NCBI GenBank assembly: GCA_029863005.1
Contig: JAOTWF010000008.1
Span: 1-60,207 of the forward strand
Source: Gammaproteobacteria bacterium
GTDB lineage: Bacteria; Pseudomonadota; Gammaproteobacteria; Acidiferrobacterales; Sulfurifustaceae
Length of the DNA stretch: 60,207 nt
Direction of reading: 5' to 3'
A model generated the notes under the pieces. The model ran no database searches and was not told the origin of the DNA. It worked only from the letters and a program-made list of their open reading frames with translations. The first letter of the stretch is position 1. Each line of letters starts with the position of its first letter. Position numbers and translations under genes: made by a program. Shown one piece after another: positions 33,293 through 45,520 of the stretch.

Positions 33293-35365
33293 ATGAGCCA
33301 CCCATTCAAATTGTCCAGTTCCTTTTCACCCGCTGGCGATCAACCTCAGGCAATCGAGGCATTGGTCGCGGGGCTGTCGAGAGGCGATGCCTGCCAGACC
33401 CTGCTGGGTGTTACGGGTTCCGGAAAGACTTTTACCATCGCCAATGTCATACGGGAGGTCCAGCGGCCGACACTGGTACTGGCACCAAACAAGACGCTGG
33501 CGGCTCAGCTTTATTCGGAATTCCGCGATTTTTTTCCACACAATGCCGTGGAGTATTTCGTGTCCTACTACGATTACTACCAGCCCGAAGCTTACGTTCC
33601 GTCCACGGATACCTATATCGAGAAAGACGCCTCGATCAACGAACAAATCGAGCAAATGCGCCTGTCGGCCACCAAGGCCCTGTTGGAACGTGAAGATGCC
33701 ATCATCGTCGCCACGGTTTCAGCCATTTACGGGCTGGGCGACGTGGACGCCTACCACGGCATGATTCTGCATCTGCGCCAGGGCACGACCATGTCCCAGC
33801 GCGCCATTCTCCAGCGCCTCGCGGAGATGCAGTACACGCGTAACGATATCGAGCTGCACCGCGGGACATTCCGGGTCCACGGGGACGTCATTGATATATT
33901 TCCCGCCGAGTCGGAAAAACTGGCAGTCCGTATCGAGTTGTTCGGAGATGATATCGAGGCCTTGGCTGAATTCGATCCGCTGACCGGCGAGGTCGACAAT
34001 CGCCCGGTGCGATTCACTATTTATCCTTCCTCGCACTATGTCACGCCGCGCGAGACCATTCTCAAATCGATCAACGCAATCAAAGCTGAGTTGCGTGAAC
34101 GATTGGAGCAGTTGCGTGGGGCAGAGAAGCTGGTCGAGGCACAGCGGTTAGAGCAACGAACGCTTTATGATCTGGAAATGATGCGCGAAGCCGGATATTG
34201 CTCCGGCATTGAAAACTATTCGCGTTACCTGTCGGGCCGGAAGGCGGGTGAACCCCCGCCCACGCTGATCGATTACCTGCCGAAAAATGCACTGATCGTT
34301 ATTGATGAAAGCCATGTAACCATTCCCCAACTCGGGGGGATGTACAAGGGCGACCGCTCGCGCAAGGAAACCCTCGTTGAGTACGGATTCCGCCTGCCTT
34401 CAGCCCTGGATAACCGGCCATTGCGTTTCGATGAATTCGAACATCTCATGCCACAAACCCTTTTTGTTTCGGCCACGCCCGGGCCGTACGAAAGGCAACG
34501 CTGCGCAGGCGTGGTTGTCGACCAGGTGGTGCGTCCTACCGGACTGATCGACCCGGAAGTTGAAGTACGGCCAGCGACCGCCCAAGTAGATGATTTGTTA
34601 TCTGAAGTGCGGGCACGTGCAGCGGCCGGTGAGCGTGTCCTGGTCACTACGCTCACCAAGCGCATGGCAGAAGATTTGACGGAATATCTGCATGAGCATG
34701 ACGTACGCGTGCGTTACCTGCATTCGGACATTGAAACCATCGAGCGCGCCGAGATCATCCGAGATCTGCGCGCCGGCACCTTTGACGTGCTCGTGGGCAT
34801 CAACCTGCTGCGCGAGGGTCTCGATTTGCCCGAGGTCTCGCTGGTGGCCATTCTGGATGCCGACAAGGAAGGATTTCTGCGCTCGACCCGCTCCCTGATT
34901 CAGACTATTGGGCGCGCTGCCCGTCACATTAACGGTAAGGCCATTCTTTATGCCGACCGGATGACCAACTCGATGCAAGAGGCGATTGGTGAAACCGAGC
35001 GGCGTCGGCAGAAACAGCTTGCCTACAATGAGGCTCACGGCATCACGCCCAAAGGCATTATCAAGGCGGTCAAAGAAATGATCGATGGGGTACCGCCGTC
35101 GCATCCACTTTTCGGCGCCAGAGACTATGCCTCGAAATCCGCGCACCCCGCACGCGAATTCCTGCGCGCCGCGGAAGAGGAGGCCGAGTATGCGGCCATG
35201 GCCCCGAACGCCCTGGCGAAACTGCTCAATAAGCTGGAAAAGCAGATGTACTCCCACGCGCATAATCTCGAATTCGAGAAGGCGGCAGAGGTCCGTGACA
35301 AGATTAATGCTATCCGCTCGCGCCAGTTTGGCATCATCGAAGGTTCCCGCCGCCAACAGCGCTGA
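33293..35365 (+). CDS. uvrB: Excinuclease ABC subunit B
   Basis: The 690-residue protein acts with UvrA and UvrC in nucleotide excision repair. Walker A is [10 protein letters not shown] near residue 40. The beta-hairpin [21 protein letters not shown], the helicase motifs [21 protein letters not shown] and QTIGRAARH, and the C-terminal UVR motif ([24 protein letters not shown]) are present. No LexA box (CTGT-N8-ACAG) is visible in the short upstream region. Confidence 0.97.
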   Translation: MSHPFKLSSSFSPAGDQPQAIEALVAGLSRGDACQTLLGVTGSGKTFTIANVIREVQRPTLVLAPNKTLAAQLYSEFRDFFPHNAVEYFVSYYDYYQPEAYVPSTDTYIEKDASINEQIEQMRLSATKALLEREDAIIVATVSAIYGLGDVDAYHGMILHLRQGTTMSQRAILQRLAEMQYTRNDIELHRGTFRVHGDVIDIFPAESEKLAVRIELFGDDIEALAEFDPLTGEVDNRPVRFTIYPSSHYVTPRETILKSINAIKAELRERLEQLRGAEKLVEAQRLEQRTLYDLEMMREAGYCSGIENYSRYLSGRKAGEPPPTLIDYLPKNALIVIDESHVTIPQLGGMYKGDRSRKETLVEYGFRLPSALDNRPLRFDEFEHLMPQTLFVSATPGPYERQRCAGVVVDQVVRPTGLIDPEVEVRPATAQVDDLLSEVRARAAAGERVLVTTLTKRMAEDLTEYLHEHDVRVRYLHSDIETIERAEIIRDLRAGTFDVLVGINLLREGLDLPEVSLVAILDADKEGFLRSTRSLIQTIGRAARHINGKAILYADRMTNSMQEAIGETERRRQKQLAYNEAHGITPKGIIKAVKEMIDGVPPSHPLFGARDYASKSAHPAREFLRAAEEEAEYAAMAPNALAKLLNKLEKQMYSHAHNLEFEKAAEVRDKINAIRSRQFGIIEGSRRQQR

Positions 35366-35426
35366 CACGATTACGATGACACCCTTGCGGGCAGCACATA
35401 TACCTTCCCCTAGAGCCGCAATGAAA

Positions 35427-35446
35427 CGATGAATGAAAATTCATCG
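35427..35446 (+). other. Perfect hairpin with GAAA loop after uvrB
   Basis: CGATGAAT and ATTCATCG pair around a GAAA tetraloop. A T-run (seven T) lies 20 bases further, so it may help stop transcription but is not a standard terminator. The 35366-35584 gap holds nothing else clear. Confidence 0.5.
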
Positions 35447-35584
35447 CCGCATCAGTAAGTTGTGGAATTTTTTTGCCCCATCCCTGTGTAACTGTGGAAC
35501 AAGTCCAAGCTCGTGGCGGCACGCTTTGTGCGCGGTGTGCTATTAGTTAAGTGTTCTACTATAGAAACGTATCGGGGTACTGAT

Positions 35585-36502
35585 ATGACATTCTTTCACA
35601 AACTGACAGTCATTGGATCATTGTTCCTGATGATTCTGCCGTCTCTTTCTGCCATGGCATCCGTTGAGACCAAGAAACTCACGTGGGCGGGTTGCGGCAT
35701 ATCCAAAAACGCCTTCATGGCGGAAATGGCCAGTGCCTACAAGAAGAAGACCGGTGTCGAAATCGATTTCAAAGGTGGTGGTGCCACCAAAGGCATTCGT
35801 CAGGTCGCCTCACGCGAAGTCACCATCGGGGGGACTTGTCGTCATGTGATTGAAGACCCAGAGAAATACATGACCCTGCCGGAAGAGCGGCGCGTCAAAC
35901 TTACGCCGGTGGCTTGGGATGCGCTGGCTGTTATCGTTCACAAGGACAATCCAGTTGAAAATATCACGATGGCACAGGTGCGTGAGCTTTACACTGGTCA
36001 GATCACCAACTGGAAACAGCTCGGCGGAAAAGATGAACCGATCGAGCTCTACGTTCGAAAGGGAAAAATCTCGGGTGTGGGCCGGACATTGCGCGAGTTG
36101 GTTTTTAACAATTACGAGCAGGAATTCACGGCGACCCACGTGGTTAATTCATCAGGTCCACTTGAGAAAGCCATTATAGAGAATCCGCGTGGTATCGGCA
36201 TTACGGGCATCAGCAGCGCCCGTAAAATACCGGTGAAGATTCTTCCTCTCAATGGAAAGGCACCGAGCTACGAAAACATCAAACTGGGCGAATATCTGCT
36301 TTACCGCCCCCTGTACATGGTGACTCACCTGCAAGAGAAGAATTCGGAAGTTAATAAATTCATCAATTTCGTCATGGGCCCTGAAGGCAAACAGGTTATG
36401 CGCGGCGTCGGGACAGTACCCTATGAAGATGCGATTGACTTGTGGCTCAAATATCTTGACCAGCAAAACCGCGCCCTGGCTCGCGGGCTCGGCAAAAAAT
36501 AG
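35585..36502 (+). CDS. PstS-like phosphate-family substrate-binding protein
   Basis: The 305-residue product has a signal peptide (about 1-25, ending SAMASVE) and a PBP-like domain: GGGATKGIRQVASREVTIGG, VIVHKDNPVENITMAQVRELYTGQITNWKQLGGKDEPIELYVR, GIGITGIS and a C-terminal helix-rich end. These match the PstS/PBP_like_2 group of periplasmic binding proteins. It stands alone without the transporter genes, so a sensing or scavenging role is possible, and phosphate as ligand is only the family default. The ATG at 35585 is chosen over the longer frame because the signal peptide begins there. Confidence 0.82.
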   Translation: MTFFHKLTVIGSLFLMILPSLSAMASVETKKLTWAGCGISKNAFMAEMASAYKKKTGVEIDFKGGGATKGIRQVASREVTIGGTCRHVIEDPEKYMTLPEERRVKLTPVAWDALAVIVHKDNPVENITMAQVRELYTGQITNWKQLGGKDEPIELYVRKGKISGVGRTLRELVFNNYEQEFTATHVVNSSGPLEKAIIENPRGIGITGISSARKIPVKILPLNGKAPSYENIKLGEYLLYRPLYMVTHLQEKNSEVNKFINFVMGPEGKQVMRGVGTVPYEDAIDLWLKYLDQQNRALARGLGKK

Positions 36503-36527
36503 ACCCCTTTCCTAGATCCCCCGAAAT

Positions 36528-36569
36528 TCAGCCTGAGCTTGAGGCTGATCACTGAGTTGTGATATTTTT
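36528..36569 (+). terminator. Double-stem terminator after the PstS-like gene
   Basis: TCAGCCT/AGGCTGA (36528-36534 and 36542-36548) and a second small stem ATCAC/GTGAT (36548-36563) are followed by A and five T residues. Confidence 0.55.
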
Positions 36570-36570
36570 C

Positions 36571-36590
36571 CGCGCCTGTTTGCAGGCGCG
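36571..36590. repeat. Inverted repeat covering the 5' acceptor strand of tRNA-Val
   Basis: CGCGCCT (36571-36577) is the complement of the tRNA 5' strand AGGCGCG (36584-36590) and identical to its 3' acceptor strand. The leader can pair with the tRNA 5' end in competition with the mature fold. Confidence 0.6.
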
Positions 36591-36658
36591 TAGCTCAGTG
36601 GTAGAGCACCACCTTGACATGGTGGTGGTCGGTGGTTCGATCCCACTCGCGCCTACCA
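36584..36658 (+). tRNA. tRNA-Val (anticodon GAC)
   Basis: 75 bases with acceptor stem AGGCGCG/CGCGCCT, D-arm GCTCAGTGGTAGAGC, anticodon stem CCACC/GGTGG with loop TTGACAT (anticodon GAC), T-arm GGTTCGATCCC, and encoded CCA. Confidence 0.96.
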
Positions 36659-36754
36659 TTAATCCGGGCCGGCACCGCCGGTAGTATTTCCAGGATGCTG
36701 AAACCCGTTTACGCGGCCATTCGTAGCGGTCGCCACTGACGAAAGGGTCTCGAT

Positions 36755-38698
36755 ATGCCAGTTATTACGTTGCCAGACGGCAGCCGCCGTGATTTCCCCA
36801 AACCTGTGACGGTCGCCGAGATTGCCGCGAGCATCGGCACCGGTCTCGCTCGTGCCGCGCTGGCCGGGCGTGTCAACGGCAAACTGGTCGACACATCGTT
36901 TATGGTCGACCACGATGCCCAGGTGACCATTGTCACCGATCGCGATCCGGAAGGCATCGAGATTATCCGTCATTCCACGGCACATCTTCTCGCACAGGCT
37001 GTGAAAGAACTGTTCCCCGAGGCGCAGGTCACGATCGGCCCGGTGATTGAAAACGGTTTTTACTATGACTTCGCCTTCAAGCGCGGCTTTACCGAGGGAG
37101 ACCTGGTAAAGATTGAAGAACGCATGCGCGAGATTGCCAAGCGTGACTATCCTGTTGTCCGCACGGTCATGCCGCGTGATGAAGCTGCTAAGTTCTTTCG
37201 TGATATGGGAGAGGAATATAAAGCCCAGATTATCTCGGATATTCCTGCCGGCGACCAGATCTCGCTATACCGCCAGGGCGAATTTATCGACCTCTGCCGC
37301 GGCCCACATGTGCCCTCGACCGGAAAGCTCAAGGCCTTCAAACTCATGAAGGTGGCCGGCGCCTACTGGCGCGGTGATTCGCGCAATGAAATGCTGGCAC
37401 GCATCTACGGCACGGCCTGGACCAGCAAGGAAGCGCTTGATACCTACCTTCACCAGATCCAAGAAGCCGAGAAGCGCGATCACCGCAAACTCGGACGCCA
37501 GTTGAACTTGTTTCACATGCAGGAAGAGGCGCCGGGCATGGTCTTCTGGCACGAGCGCGGCTGGCGCCTGTACCAGCAGATTGTCCAGTACATGAGCGAG
37601 CTATGGCGCGAGCACGGTTACCGTGAAATCCGCACGCCGCAACTGGTCGATCGTTCTCTTTGGGAAAAATCCGGGCATTGGGAGCAATTCCACAAAGACA
37701 TGTTTGTCACCGAATCGGAAAAGCGGTTGTACGCGGTGAAACCAATGAACTGTCCCTGCCATATCCAGGTGTACAACCAGGGGCTCAAGAGTTACCGAGA
37801 TTTGCCGCTGCGGCTAGCGGAATTCGGCTCCTGTCATCGTAACGAACAGTCTGGCGCTCTGCACGGCCTGTTGCGCGCACGCAGTTTCGTGCAGGACGAT
37901 GCCCATATTTTCTGCACGGAAGCCCAGATACAGAATGAAGTATCGGACTTCATCGATCTCCTCCATCGTGTTTATGCTGATTTCGGTTTTCGGGAGATCA
38001 TATACAAACTTTCCACACGCCCACCTCACCGCATCGGTTCTGATGAATCCTGGGACAAGGCGGAGCATTCCCTGGAACAAGCCTTAAATTCGAAAAAGCT
38101 CCAATGGGACCTGCAGCCAGGGGAGGGGGCGTTCTACGGCCCCAAGATCGAATTCTCGCTCAAGGATAGCCTTGGCCGGGTATGGCAGTGCGGGACCATC
38201 CAGGTGGACTTTTCCATGCCGGGACGTCTGAACGCATCCTACATCGCCGAAGACGGCAGCAAACAGGTGCCGGTCATGCTGCATCGGGCGATTCTCGGCT
38301 CGCTGGAGCGCTTTATCGGCATCCTGATCGAGGAACATGCCGGGTCGCTGCCCGCCTGGCTCGCTCCCGTCCAGGCAGTGGTACTGACGATTACCGACGA
38401 ACAGCAGGATTACGCCCGAAAACTTGAAAAATACCTTGATAAACAGGGTTGGCGGGTGGAGTCAGACTTGAGAAACGAAAAAATAGGCTTTAAAATTCGG
38501 GAACATACCTTGCAGCGCATTCCCTATTTGCTGGTGGTCGGCAAGAAAGAGGCGCAGGAAGGTACCCTGGCCGTGCGCACGCGCAAGGGTGAGGATCTGG
38601 GCGGGATGACGCCTGAGGCGTTTCACGCCACGCTCACCCGGGAAACCGCGAGCCGCGGCGTTACTATTTTGGAGGAACAGAAACATCGCGACGGATAA
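36755..38698 (+). CDS. thrS: Threonyl-tRNA synthetase
   Basis: The 647-residue class II synthetase has the N-terminal TGS domain ([19 protein letters not shown]), the editing domain with [16 protein letters not shown] (HxxxH metal site), the catalytic motif 2 [28 protein letters not shown], and a C-terminal anticodon-binding domain. It charges tRNA-Thr and edits mis-charged serine. A GAAAGGG site precedes the ATG. Its final 14 bases overlap infC, which is read from an ATC start. Confidence 0.97.
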   Translation: MPVITLPDGSRRDFPKPVTVAEIAASIGTGLARAALAGRVNGKLVDTSFMVDHDAQVTIVTDRDPEGIEIIRHSTAHLLAQAVKELFPEAQVTIGPVIENGFYYDFAFKRGFTEGDLVKIEERMREIAKRDYPVVRTVMPRDEAAKFFRDMGEEYKAQIISDIPAGDQISLYRQGEFIDLCRGPHVPSTGKLKAFKLMKVAGAYWRGDSRNEMLARIYGTAWTSKEALDTYLHQIQEAEKRDHRKLGRQLNLFHMQEEAPGMVFWHERGWRLYQQIVQYMSELWREHGYREIRTPQLVDRSLWEKSGHWEQFHKDMFVTESEKRLYAVKPMNCPCHIQVYNQGLKSYRDLPLRLAEFGSCHRNEQSGALHGLLRARSFVQDDAHIFCTEAQIQNEVSDFIDLLHRVYADFGFREIIYKLSTRPPHRIGSDESWDKAEHSLEQALNSKKLQWDLQPGEGAFYGPKIEFSLKDSLGRVWQCGTIQVDFSMPGRLNASYIAEDGSKQVPVMLHRAILGSLERFIGILIEEHAGSLPAWLAPVQAVVLTITDEQQDYARKLEKYLDKQGWRVESDLRNEKIGFKIREHTLQRIPYLLVVGKKEAQEGTLAVRTRKGEDLGGMTPEAFHATLTRETASRGVTILEEQKHRDG

Positions 38699-39317
38699 AG
38701 AGGTACGTGTCAACGGGCGCATCAATGCCCCGAAAGTCAGGTTGATCAGTAATGACGGCCAGCAAATTGGCATAGTTCCCATCAGTGATGCATTGCGCCG
38801 GTCCGAAGAGGCTGGCCTCGATCTTGTAGAGATTTCACCCAACGCGGCACCGCCGGTATGCCGCATCATGGACTTCGGGAAATACCAGTACGAAGAGAGC
38901 AAACGCAAGCACGCGGCCAAGCGCAAGCAGAAACAGATTCAGATTAAGGAAGTCAAGTTTCGCCCCGGCACGGATGTCGGCGATTACCAGACCAAGTTGC
39001 GCAACTTGATTCGTTTTCTGGGGGAGGGCGACAAAACCAAGATCACTTTGCGCTTTCGCGGACGTGAACTGGCGCATCAGGAACTGGGGCTCGAAATGCT
39101 CAAGCGCCTGGAAAATGATCTCAAGGATTATGGCATCGTGGAGCAGTTCCCGCGACTGGAAGGAAAACAAATGGTGATGGTACTGAACCCGAAGCCAGGC
39201 GCGGGTAAGCCCGCGAAGAGTGAAAAAAAGACAGCGAAACTGGTGTCGACATCAGGGGTGAAAGCACAAGCCAAGACCGAACTGAAGGCAGAACCGAAAA
39301 CCAAGACGGCGTCTTAG
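38685..39317 (+). CDS. infC: Translation initiation factor IF-3, probable ATC start
   Basis: IF-3 keeps the 30S subunit free and checks the start codon. The typical N-terminus continues upstream of the first ordinary start (TTG at 38742) as [24 protein letters not shown]. The fitting start is ATC at 38685, nine bases after GGAGG (38671-38675). Unusual AUU/AUC/AUA codons are a known infC feature that allows IF-3 to repress itself. This gives 210 residues. [21 protein letters not shown] and [13 protein letters not shown] are IF-3 motifs. A 35-residue Lys/Ala-rich C-terminal extension follows [10 protein letters not shown], where most IF-3 proteins end. Confidence 0.93.
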   Translation: MATDKEVRVNGRINAPKVRLISNDGQQIGIVPISDALRRSEEAGLDLVEISPNAAPPVCRIMDFGKYQYEESKRKHAAKRKQKQIQIKEVKFRPGTDVGDYQTKLRNLIRFLGEGDKTKITLRFRGRELAHQELGLEMLKRLENDLKDYGIVEQFPRLEGKQMVMVLNPKPGAGKPAKSEKKTAKLVSTSGVKAQAKTELKAEPKTKTAS

Positions 39318-39393
39318 CCGCAACGTATTTACCATTGCGACCGAACGGGCCATGCATGTGCCCGCAGGCGCTTACTTTTAAGGAGTATTAAAC

Positions 39394-39591
39394 ATGCCCA
39401 AGTTGAAAACCAATCGCGCCGCGGCCAAGCGGTTCAAAAAAACTGCGAGTGGCGGATTTAAACGCTCACGCTCGCATCTGCGCCATATCCTCACCAAGAA
39501 GAGCTCCAAGCGCAAACGCCATCTGCGCGGTACCACGACGGTGTATTCCACCGACGTCGCCGGCCTGCGTCGCTTGCTGCCGTACAGCTGA
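39394..39591 (+). CDS. rpmI: Ribosomal protein L35
   Basis: The 65-residue basic protein [20 protein letters not shown] with [19 protein letters not shown] is L35 of the large subunit. AAGGAG precedes the ATG. It lies between infC and rplT in the conserved order. Confidence 0.96.
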   Translation: MPKLKTNRAAAKRFKKTASGGFKRSRSHLRHILTKKSSKRKRHLRGTTTVYSTDVAGLRRLLPYS

Positions 39592-39603
39592 GGAGAATAG
39601 AAC

Positions 39604-39963
39604 ATGCCAAGAGTCAAACGTGGAGTCACGGCCGGTGCACGCCACAAGAAAGTGTTGTCGCAGGCCAAGGGTTATTACAATGCCCGCCGAAAGGTTTACC
39701 GTGTCGCTAAGCAGGCAGTCGCGAAAGCTGGGCAGTATGCTTATCGTGACCGTCGTGTCCGCAAGCGCGAATTCCGCGCCCTGTGGATTGCCCGTATTAA
39801 TGCCGCAGCGCGAGAGTGCGGTCTTTCCTACAGCCGATTTATGAATGGTCTTAAAAAAGCCACCATCGACATCGACCGAAAAATTCTGGCCGATATCGCG
39901 GTGCATGACAAGAAATCCTTTTCCGTTCTGGCTGACAAGGCCAAGGCGGCGCTCTCCAGCTGA
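39604..39963 (+). CDS. rplT: Ribosomal protein L20
   Basis: The 119-residue protein starts [20 protein letters not shown] and contains [33 protein letters not shown], typical of L20, a 50S assembly protein that can also repress rpmI-rplT translation. GAGGAGAATAG precedes the ATG. Confidence 0.97.
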   Translation: MPRVKRGVTAGARHKKVLSQAKGYYNARRKVYRVAKQAVAKAGQYAYRDRRVRKREFRALWIARINAAARECGLSYSRFMNGLKKATIDIDRKILADIAVHDKKSFSVLADKAKAALSS

Positions 39964-41100
<1,137 letters not shown>

Positions 41101-41203
41101 ATACGATGAGCCCACCGTTGAACACGGATAAGCATGGATCATTATTTTTCAGTCAGGCAATTATCTATGCCCGTATTTGTTCATCACCGTTTTCGTCATT
41201 CAT

Positions 41204-43582
41204 ATGAAAATTAGTGAACAATGGCTGCGTGAGTGGGTGTCGCCGAGGCTGGATCGGAAAGCCCTGACGGAACGCATGACAATGGCCGGGCTGGAAGTGA
41301 GTGCGATCGAACCCGTGGCCCCCAACCTGGATAAAGTCGTGGTTGGGAGAATTGAATCTGTCGCACCCCATCCCTCGGCAGAAAAGCTCCGAATATGCCG
41401 CGTTGATATCGGTAAGGATCGACGGCTTGATATCGTGTGTGGCGCCGCCAATGCCGCTGTCAACATGCTGGCTCCTGTCGCGCTGGAGGGCGCCACATTG
41501 CCCGATGGCATCCGCATCAAACGTGCCGAAATTCGGGGAGTGCCTTCATCCGGCATGCTTTGTTCCGCACGGGAATTGGGTCTGAGCGAGTCCGCCGAAG
41601 GCCTGCTGGTTCTGGATATGGATGCGAAGCCGGGAACAACCTTGTCGGAATACCTCGGGCTGAACGATGTCTCCCTGGAGATCGACCTGACACCAAATCG
41701 CGGGGATTGCCTGAGCGTAGCAGGGCTCGCGAGGGAACTGGTGGCCATCACCGGTACGAAAATGAAATTCCCCATCACCAAGTCGGTGAAACCAAAGCAT
41801 CGGCAACGAATCCCGGTGAAACTCGATGCGCCACGCGACTGTTCACGTTATGTTGGCCGCATCGTAAACGGAATCAATCCGCGCGCGGTGACGCCAATGT
41901 GGATGCGGGAAAAACTTCGCCGCAGTGGTGTGCGCAGCATTCATCCAGTGGTGGATGTGACCAATTATGTCATGCTCGAATGGGGTCAACCCATGCATGC
42001 CTTCGATCTTGCGAAAATCAATGGAACGATTCATGTGCGCCTTTCCAAGAAGAGCGAATCACTATCGCTGCTGGATGGAAACTGCCTGACGCTCAAACCT
42101 GGCTATTTGCTGATTGCTGACGATAGGCGTCCGTTGGCCCTGGCTGGCATCATGGGTGGCATGGATTCCGCCGTTGGCGATGCGACAGAAAATGTATTTC
42201 TGGAAAGCGCCTGGTTTCGTCCGGTCACGATATCGTCTCGATCACGCGATCTGGGATTGCAGACAGAATCCTCGTATCGGTTTGAGCGCGGGGTCGATCC
42301 CAACTTGCAGATTCTTGCCATGGAGCGGGCCACGGCCCTGTTATTGGATGTTGTTGGCGGCCGTCCGGGTCCCTTGATCGAACAGTTTGCCAAACGTCAT
42401 CTTCCACGCAATGCGCCGGTAACGCTGAGGCAGAATCGGATTGACCGGCTTCTCGGAATCCGTTTCTCTCCCAGGGAAACGGAAAAAATATTGTCCCGTC
42501 TCGGGATGATGGTGAAAAAATTTTCAAAACGCTGGACCGTCACACCCCCGTCATACCGGTTTGACATTAATTGTGAAGTCGATCTGATCGAGGAAATCGC
42601 ACGTATTCATGGCTACGAAAATATTCCCAGTCGGCGCCCACGGCTGGAAATGGTTGCGGCACCGCTGCCTGAATCCGACGTGGGGGAATCCCGCGTACGC
42701 GCTGCCCTGATCGACCGGGATTATCAGGAGATCGTGACCTATAGTTTTGTCGATCCCAAAATTCAGGCACTGGTGGATCCCGAGATAACTCCTGCCAAGC
42801 TTGCCAACCCCATCAGCGCGGACATGGCGGTCATGCGCACTTCTCTTTGGCCCGGGTTGTTGCAAACCATTCTCTATAACCAAAACCGCCAGCAACCGCG
42901 TGTGCGTCTCTTTGAAATTGGTCATGTTTTCCGGCTTTCTGGAGAGGATTTCAGCGAGCAAGCCATGTTGGCCGGGGCTGCCTACGGCGATGTCGCACCG
43001 GAGCAATGGGGGATCTCTCGACGGGAGACCGACTTTCATGACATCAAGGCGGACGTGGAGGCAATACTGACTCTGGCCGGCGTCGGGTTGGACGCCCAAT
43101 TCTTGCCCGGGCAGCATCCGGTGTTACACCCGGGTCAAACAGCGGAAATCCGGTTTCAGGGCGCTCGGGTGGGGTTGATGGGAGTCTCGCATCCGGAGAT
43201 CCAGACTCGACTTGGCCTGGACCGCCCGGTAGTGCTTTTTGAGATCAAATTGGATGCCCTGCGTAACGGGAAAATCCCGAATTTCCACGAATTTTCAAGA
43301 TTTCCCGCAATCCGCCGAGATCTTGCTATTCTTGTAGAGGATGCAATTCCTGCCCAGGCCGTATTGGATTGCGTGCGTCAGGTGGCAGGAAGCTTGCTTG
43401 TCAACCTTGAGCTATTTGATGAGTATCGTGGGAAAGGTATTGATTCCGGAAGAAAAAGTTTGGCACTGGGCTTGACCTTGCAGGACTCTTCGCGCACTCT
43501 TAATGAGGAGGACGTGGAGCGGGTGATGGCGGAGATAATATCCGCTTTGCATTCCCGGCTGGGAGGCCAGCCACGTCAGTAA
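41204..43582 (+). CDS. pheT: Phenylalanyl-tRNA synthetase beta chain
   Basis: The 792-residue subunit starts MKISEQWLREWV, has the EMAP/tRNA-binding domain (VVGRIESVAPHPSAEKLRICRVD), B3/B4 editing domains (DLTPNRGDCLSVAGLARE) and the ferredoxin-like anticodon domain at the end (FSRFPAIRRDLAILVED). The ATG at 41204 fits the family start; no ribosome-binding site is evident. It follows pheS by about 100 bases. Confidence 0.96.
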   Translation: MKISEQWLREWVSPRLDRKALTERMTMAGLEVSAIEPVAPNLDKVVVGRIESVAPHPSAEKLRICRVDIGKDRRLDIVCGAANAAVNMLAPVALEGATLPDGIRIKRAEIRGVPSSGMLCSARELGLSESAEGLLVLDMDAKPGTTLSEYLGLNDVSLEIDLTPNRGDCLSVAGLARELVAITGTKMKFPITKSVKPKHRQRIPVKLDAPRDCSRYVGRIVNGINPRAVTPMWMREKLRRSGVRSIHPVVDVTNYVMLEWGQPMHAFDLAKINGTIHVRLSKKSESLSLLDGNCLTLKPGYLLIADDRRPLALAGIMGGMDSAVGDATENVFLESAWFRPVTISSRSRDLGLQTESSYRFERGVDPNLQILAMERATALLLDVVGGRPGPLIEQFAKRHLPRNAPVTLRQNRIDRLLGIRFSPRETEKILSRLGMMVKKFSKRWTVTPPSYRFDINCEVDLIEEIARIHGYENIPSRRPRLEMVAAPLPESDVGESRVRAALIDRDYQEIVTYSFVDPKIQALVDPEITPAKLANPISADMAVMRTSLWPGLLQTILYNQNRQQPRVRLFEIGHVFRLSGEDFSEQAMLAGAAYGDVAPEQWGISRRETDFHDIKADVEAILTLAGVGLDAQFLPGQHPVLHPGQTAEIRFQGARVGLMGVSHPEIQTRLGLDRPVVLFEIKLDALRNGKIPNFHEFSRFPAIRRDLAILVEDAIPAQAVLDCVRQVAGSLLVNLELFDEYRGKGIDSGRKSLALGLTLQDSSRTLNEEDVERVMAEIISALHSRLGGQPRQ

Positions 43583-43622
43583 AGTAAAACCCTTTGGGAA
43601 TAAAGAGAAAAGGTAGCGACCT

Positions 43623-43955
43623 ATGGCATTGACCAAAGCAGATCTTGCGGAAAACCTGTTTAACGAGCTGGGTCTGAACAAGCGGGAGGCAAAGGAGTTT
43701 GTCGAAATCTTCTTTGACAGGATTCGGGGGGCTTTGGCTGATGGGGAGCAAGTAAAACTCTCCGGTTTTGGCAATTTCTCCCTGCGTCAGAAGAATTCCC
43801 GCCCCGGTCGAAACCCGAAAACCGGCGAAGAAATACCCATTACCGCCCGGCGCGTGGTTACCTTCCGCGCCAGCCACAAACTCAAGGAACGAGTCGAGCA
43901 GAACGCCAATGCGAACCGTGAAAAGTTCAAGAATCAGGCGGAACTAAATGCTTGA
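43623..43955 (+). CDS. ihfA: Integration host factor alpha subunit
   Basis: The 110-residue DNA-bending protein has [29 protein letters not shown] and the beta-arm [37 protein letters not shown] with the tip proline that kinks DNA. IHF assists sigma-54 promoters, one of which occurs in this window. It overlaps the MerR gene by eight bases. Confidence 0.96.
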   Translation: MALTKADLAENLFNELGLNKREAKEFVEIFFDRIRGALADGEQVKLSGFGNFSLRQKNSRPGRNPKTGEEIPITARRVVTFRASHKLKERVEQNANANREKFKNQAELNA

Positions 43956-44307
43956 CCCAGGCGAGAATCACGAGCTTCCTACAATACCCGGCAAGCGCTA
44001 CTTCACCATCGGTGAAGTCAGTGATTTGTGTGCGGTCAAACCTCACGTGCTGCGCTATTGGGAACAGGAATTTCCCCAGCTGAAGCCGGTCAAGCGCCGT
44101 GGTAACCGGCGCTACTATCAACGCCATGACGTGATTCTTATACGCCAGATCCGCAGCCTGCTCTATGTCGAAGGCTTCACCATCAGTGGAGCACGCAATA
44201 AGCTTGAGCTGGATAATCCCGTTCCCCTCGATGCCAATCGTCAACAGGCCATCAAGACGCTCATTCACGAGCTGGAAGATGTCCTGACTATGCTGAAAAA
44301 AATCTAA
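43948..44307 (+). CDS. MerR-family transcriptional regulator
   Basis: The 119-residue protein has a MerR-type winged helix: [45 protein letters not shown], then a dimerisation helix ([23 protein letters not shown]). This small MerR follows ihfA in many gammaproteobacteria; its targets are unknown. No effector-binding domain is present. Confidence 0.9.
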   Translation: MLDPGENHELPTIPGKRYFTIGEVSDLCAVKPHVLRYWEQEFPQLKPVKRRGNRRYYQRHDVILIRQIRSLLYVEGFTISGARNKLELDNPVPLDANRQQAIKTLIHELEDVLTMLKKI

Positions 44308-44397
44308 TTTCTCCTTGTTTCATGCGGATTCTCGGGTATGATGTCGCCCGCAACTCTGCGGCACATCATGCGGGATTCTTCCACGCCAATACACAAT

Positions 44398-44475
<78 letters not shown>

Positions 44476-44747
44476 TCCGATAGCGCTTGCCCGCCCTCCA
44501 TGGCGCGATTTTATCGACTTCGAATAACCCCGGCCGGCGCATCCATGTACCGGCGCTCGGCGGTGTTTCACTCGCCAGCTCAGGAAATGCCATCCATGGC
44601 ATGGTTATTCGACGACACGAACATCCACCGGACGTGCGTGAAAGCCCCGTCTAACCTTCGTGCGGGTGTTCGTCGGGGTGGAGAGACGTTAAGAGTCTTC
44701 GCTTGTTTTGACTTGCTCTCTCACCCCGAATCATTAAGGCAGGATTG

Positions 44748-45494
44748 ATGCGTATCCTTCTCAGCAACGATGATGGTTATCTCGCCCCCGGGCTGGCCTG
44801 TCTGGCACAGGCCTTGGCGTCAGTTGCCGAGGTGGATGTAGTGGCACCGGAGCGCGATCGCAGCGGTGCCAGTAACTCGCTCACGTTGACGCACCCGTTG
44901 CGTGTCCAAAAAGGCGACAACGGTTTTTTCTATGTTGATGGTACGCCGACCGATTGCGTGCATCTGGCTATTACCGGACTGCTCGAACAGGAACCCGACA
45001 TTGTCATTGCGGGCATCAATCGTGGCGCCAATCTCGGCGATGACGTGATTTACTCCGGCACGGTAGCGGCTGCGATGGAAGGACGCTTCCTGGGGCTGCC
45101 GGCGATCGCGGTGTCGCTCGCGAGCAAGACCGGGACGAATTTCAAAACCGCTGCGCACGTAACATTGCGATTGCTCGAGAAGCTGAAACGCGACGCACTG
45201 CCGGCGGACACCATCTTGAATGTCAATGTCCCGGACGTTACGGTAGAACAGCTCGCCGGATTCGAAGCCACGCGCCTTGGCCATCGGCACAAGGCCGAAC
45301 CGGTAGTGCGCGCGGACGACCCGCATGGCAATCCAGTCTATTGGGTGGGCGTACCGGGAGAAGAAGATGATGCGGGTCCGGGCACGGATTTTTACGCCAT
45401 CCGGAATCGCTCTGTGTCCATCACCCCTTTGCATGTCGACTTGACGCGTTATACTGCCATGGATCAGGTTTCCGCCTGGCTCAAGAAATTCTAG
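44748..45494 (+). CDS. surE: 5'/3'-nucleotidase SurE
   Basis: The 248-residue metal-dependent phosphatase has [13 protein letters not shown] (metal Asp pair), [15 protein letters not shown], and [23 protein letters not shown]. It removes phosphate from nucleotides and short polyphosphate in stationary phase. The ATG at 44748 follows AGGCAGGA; TTG at 44745 is less likely. It heads the surE-pcm-nlpD-rpoS order. Confidence 0.95.
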   Translation: MRILLSNDDGYLAPGLACLAQALASVAEVDVVAPERDRSGASNSLTLTHPLRVQKGDNGFFYVDGTPTDCVHLAITGLLEQEPDIVIAGINRGANLGDDVIYSGTVAAAMEGRFLGLPAIAVSLASKTGTNFKTAAHVTLRLLEKLKRDALPADTILNVNVPDVTVEQLAGFEATRLGHRHKAEPVVRADDPHGNPVYWVGVPGEEDDAGPGTDFYAIRNRSVSITPLHVDLTRYTAMDQVSAWLKKF

Positions 45495-45520
45495 CAAAAC
45501 TGACGATACGGAAAGCATTG

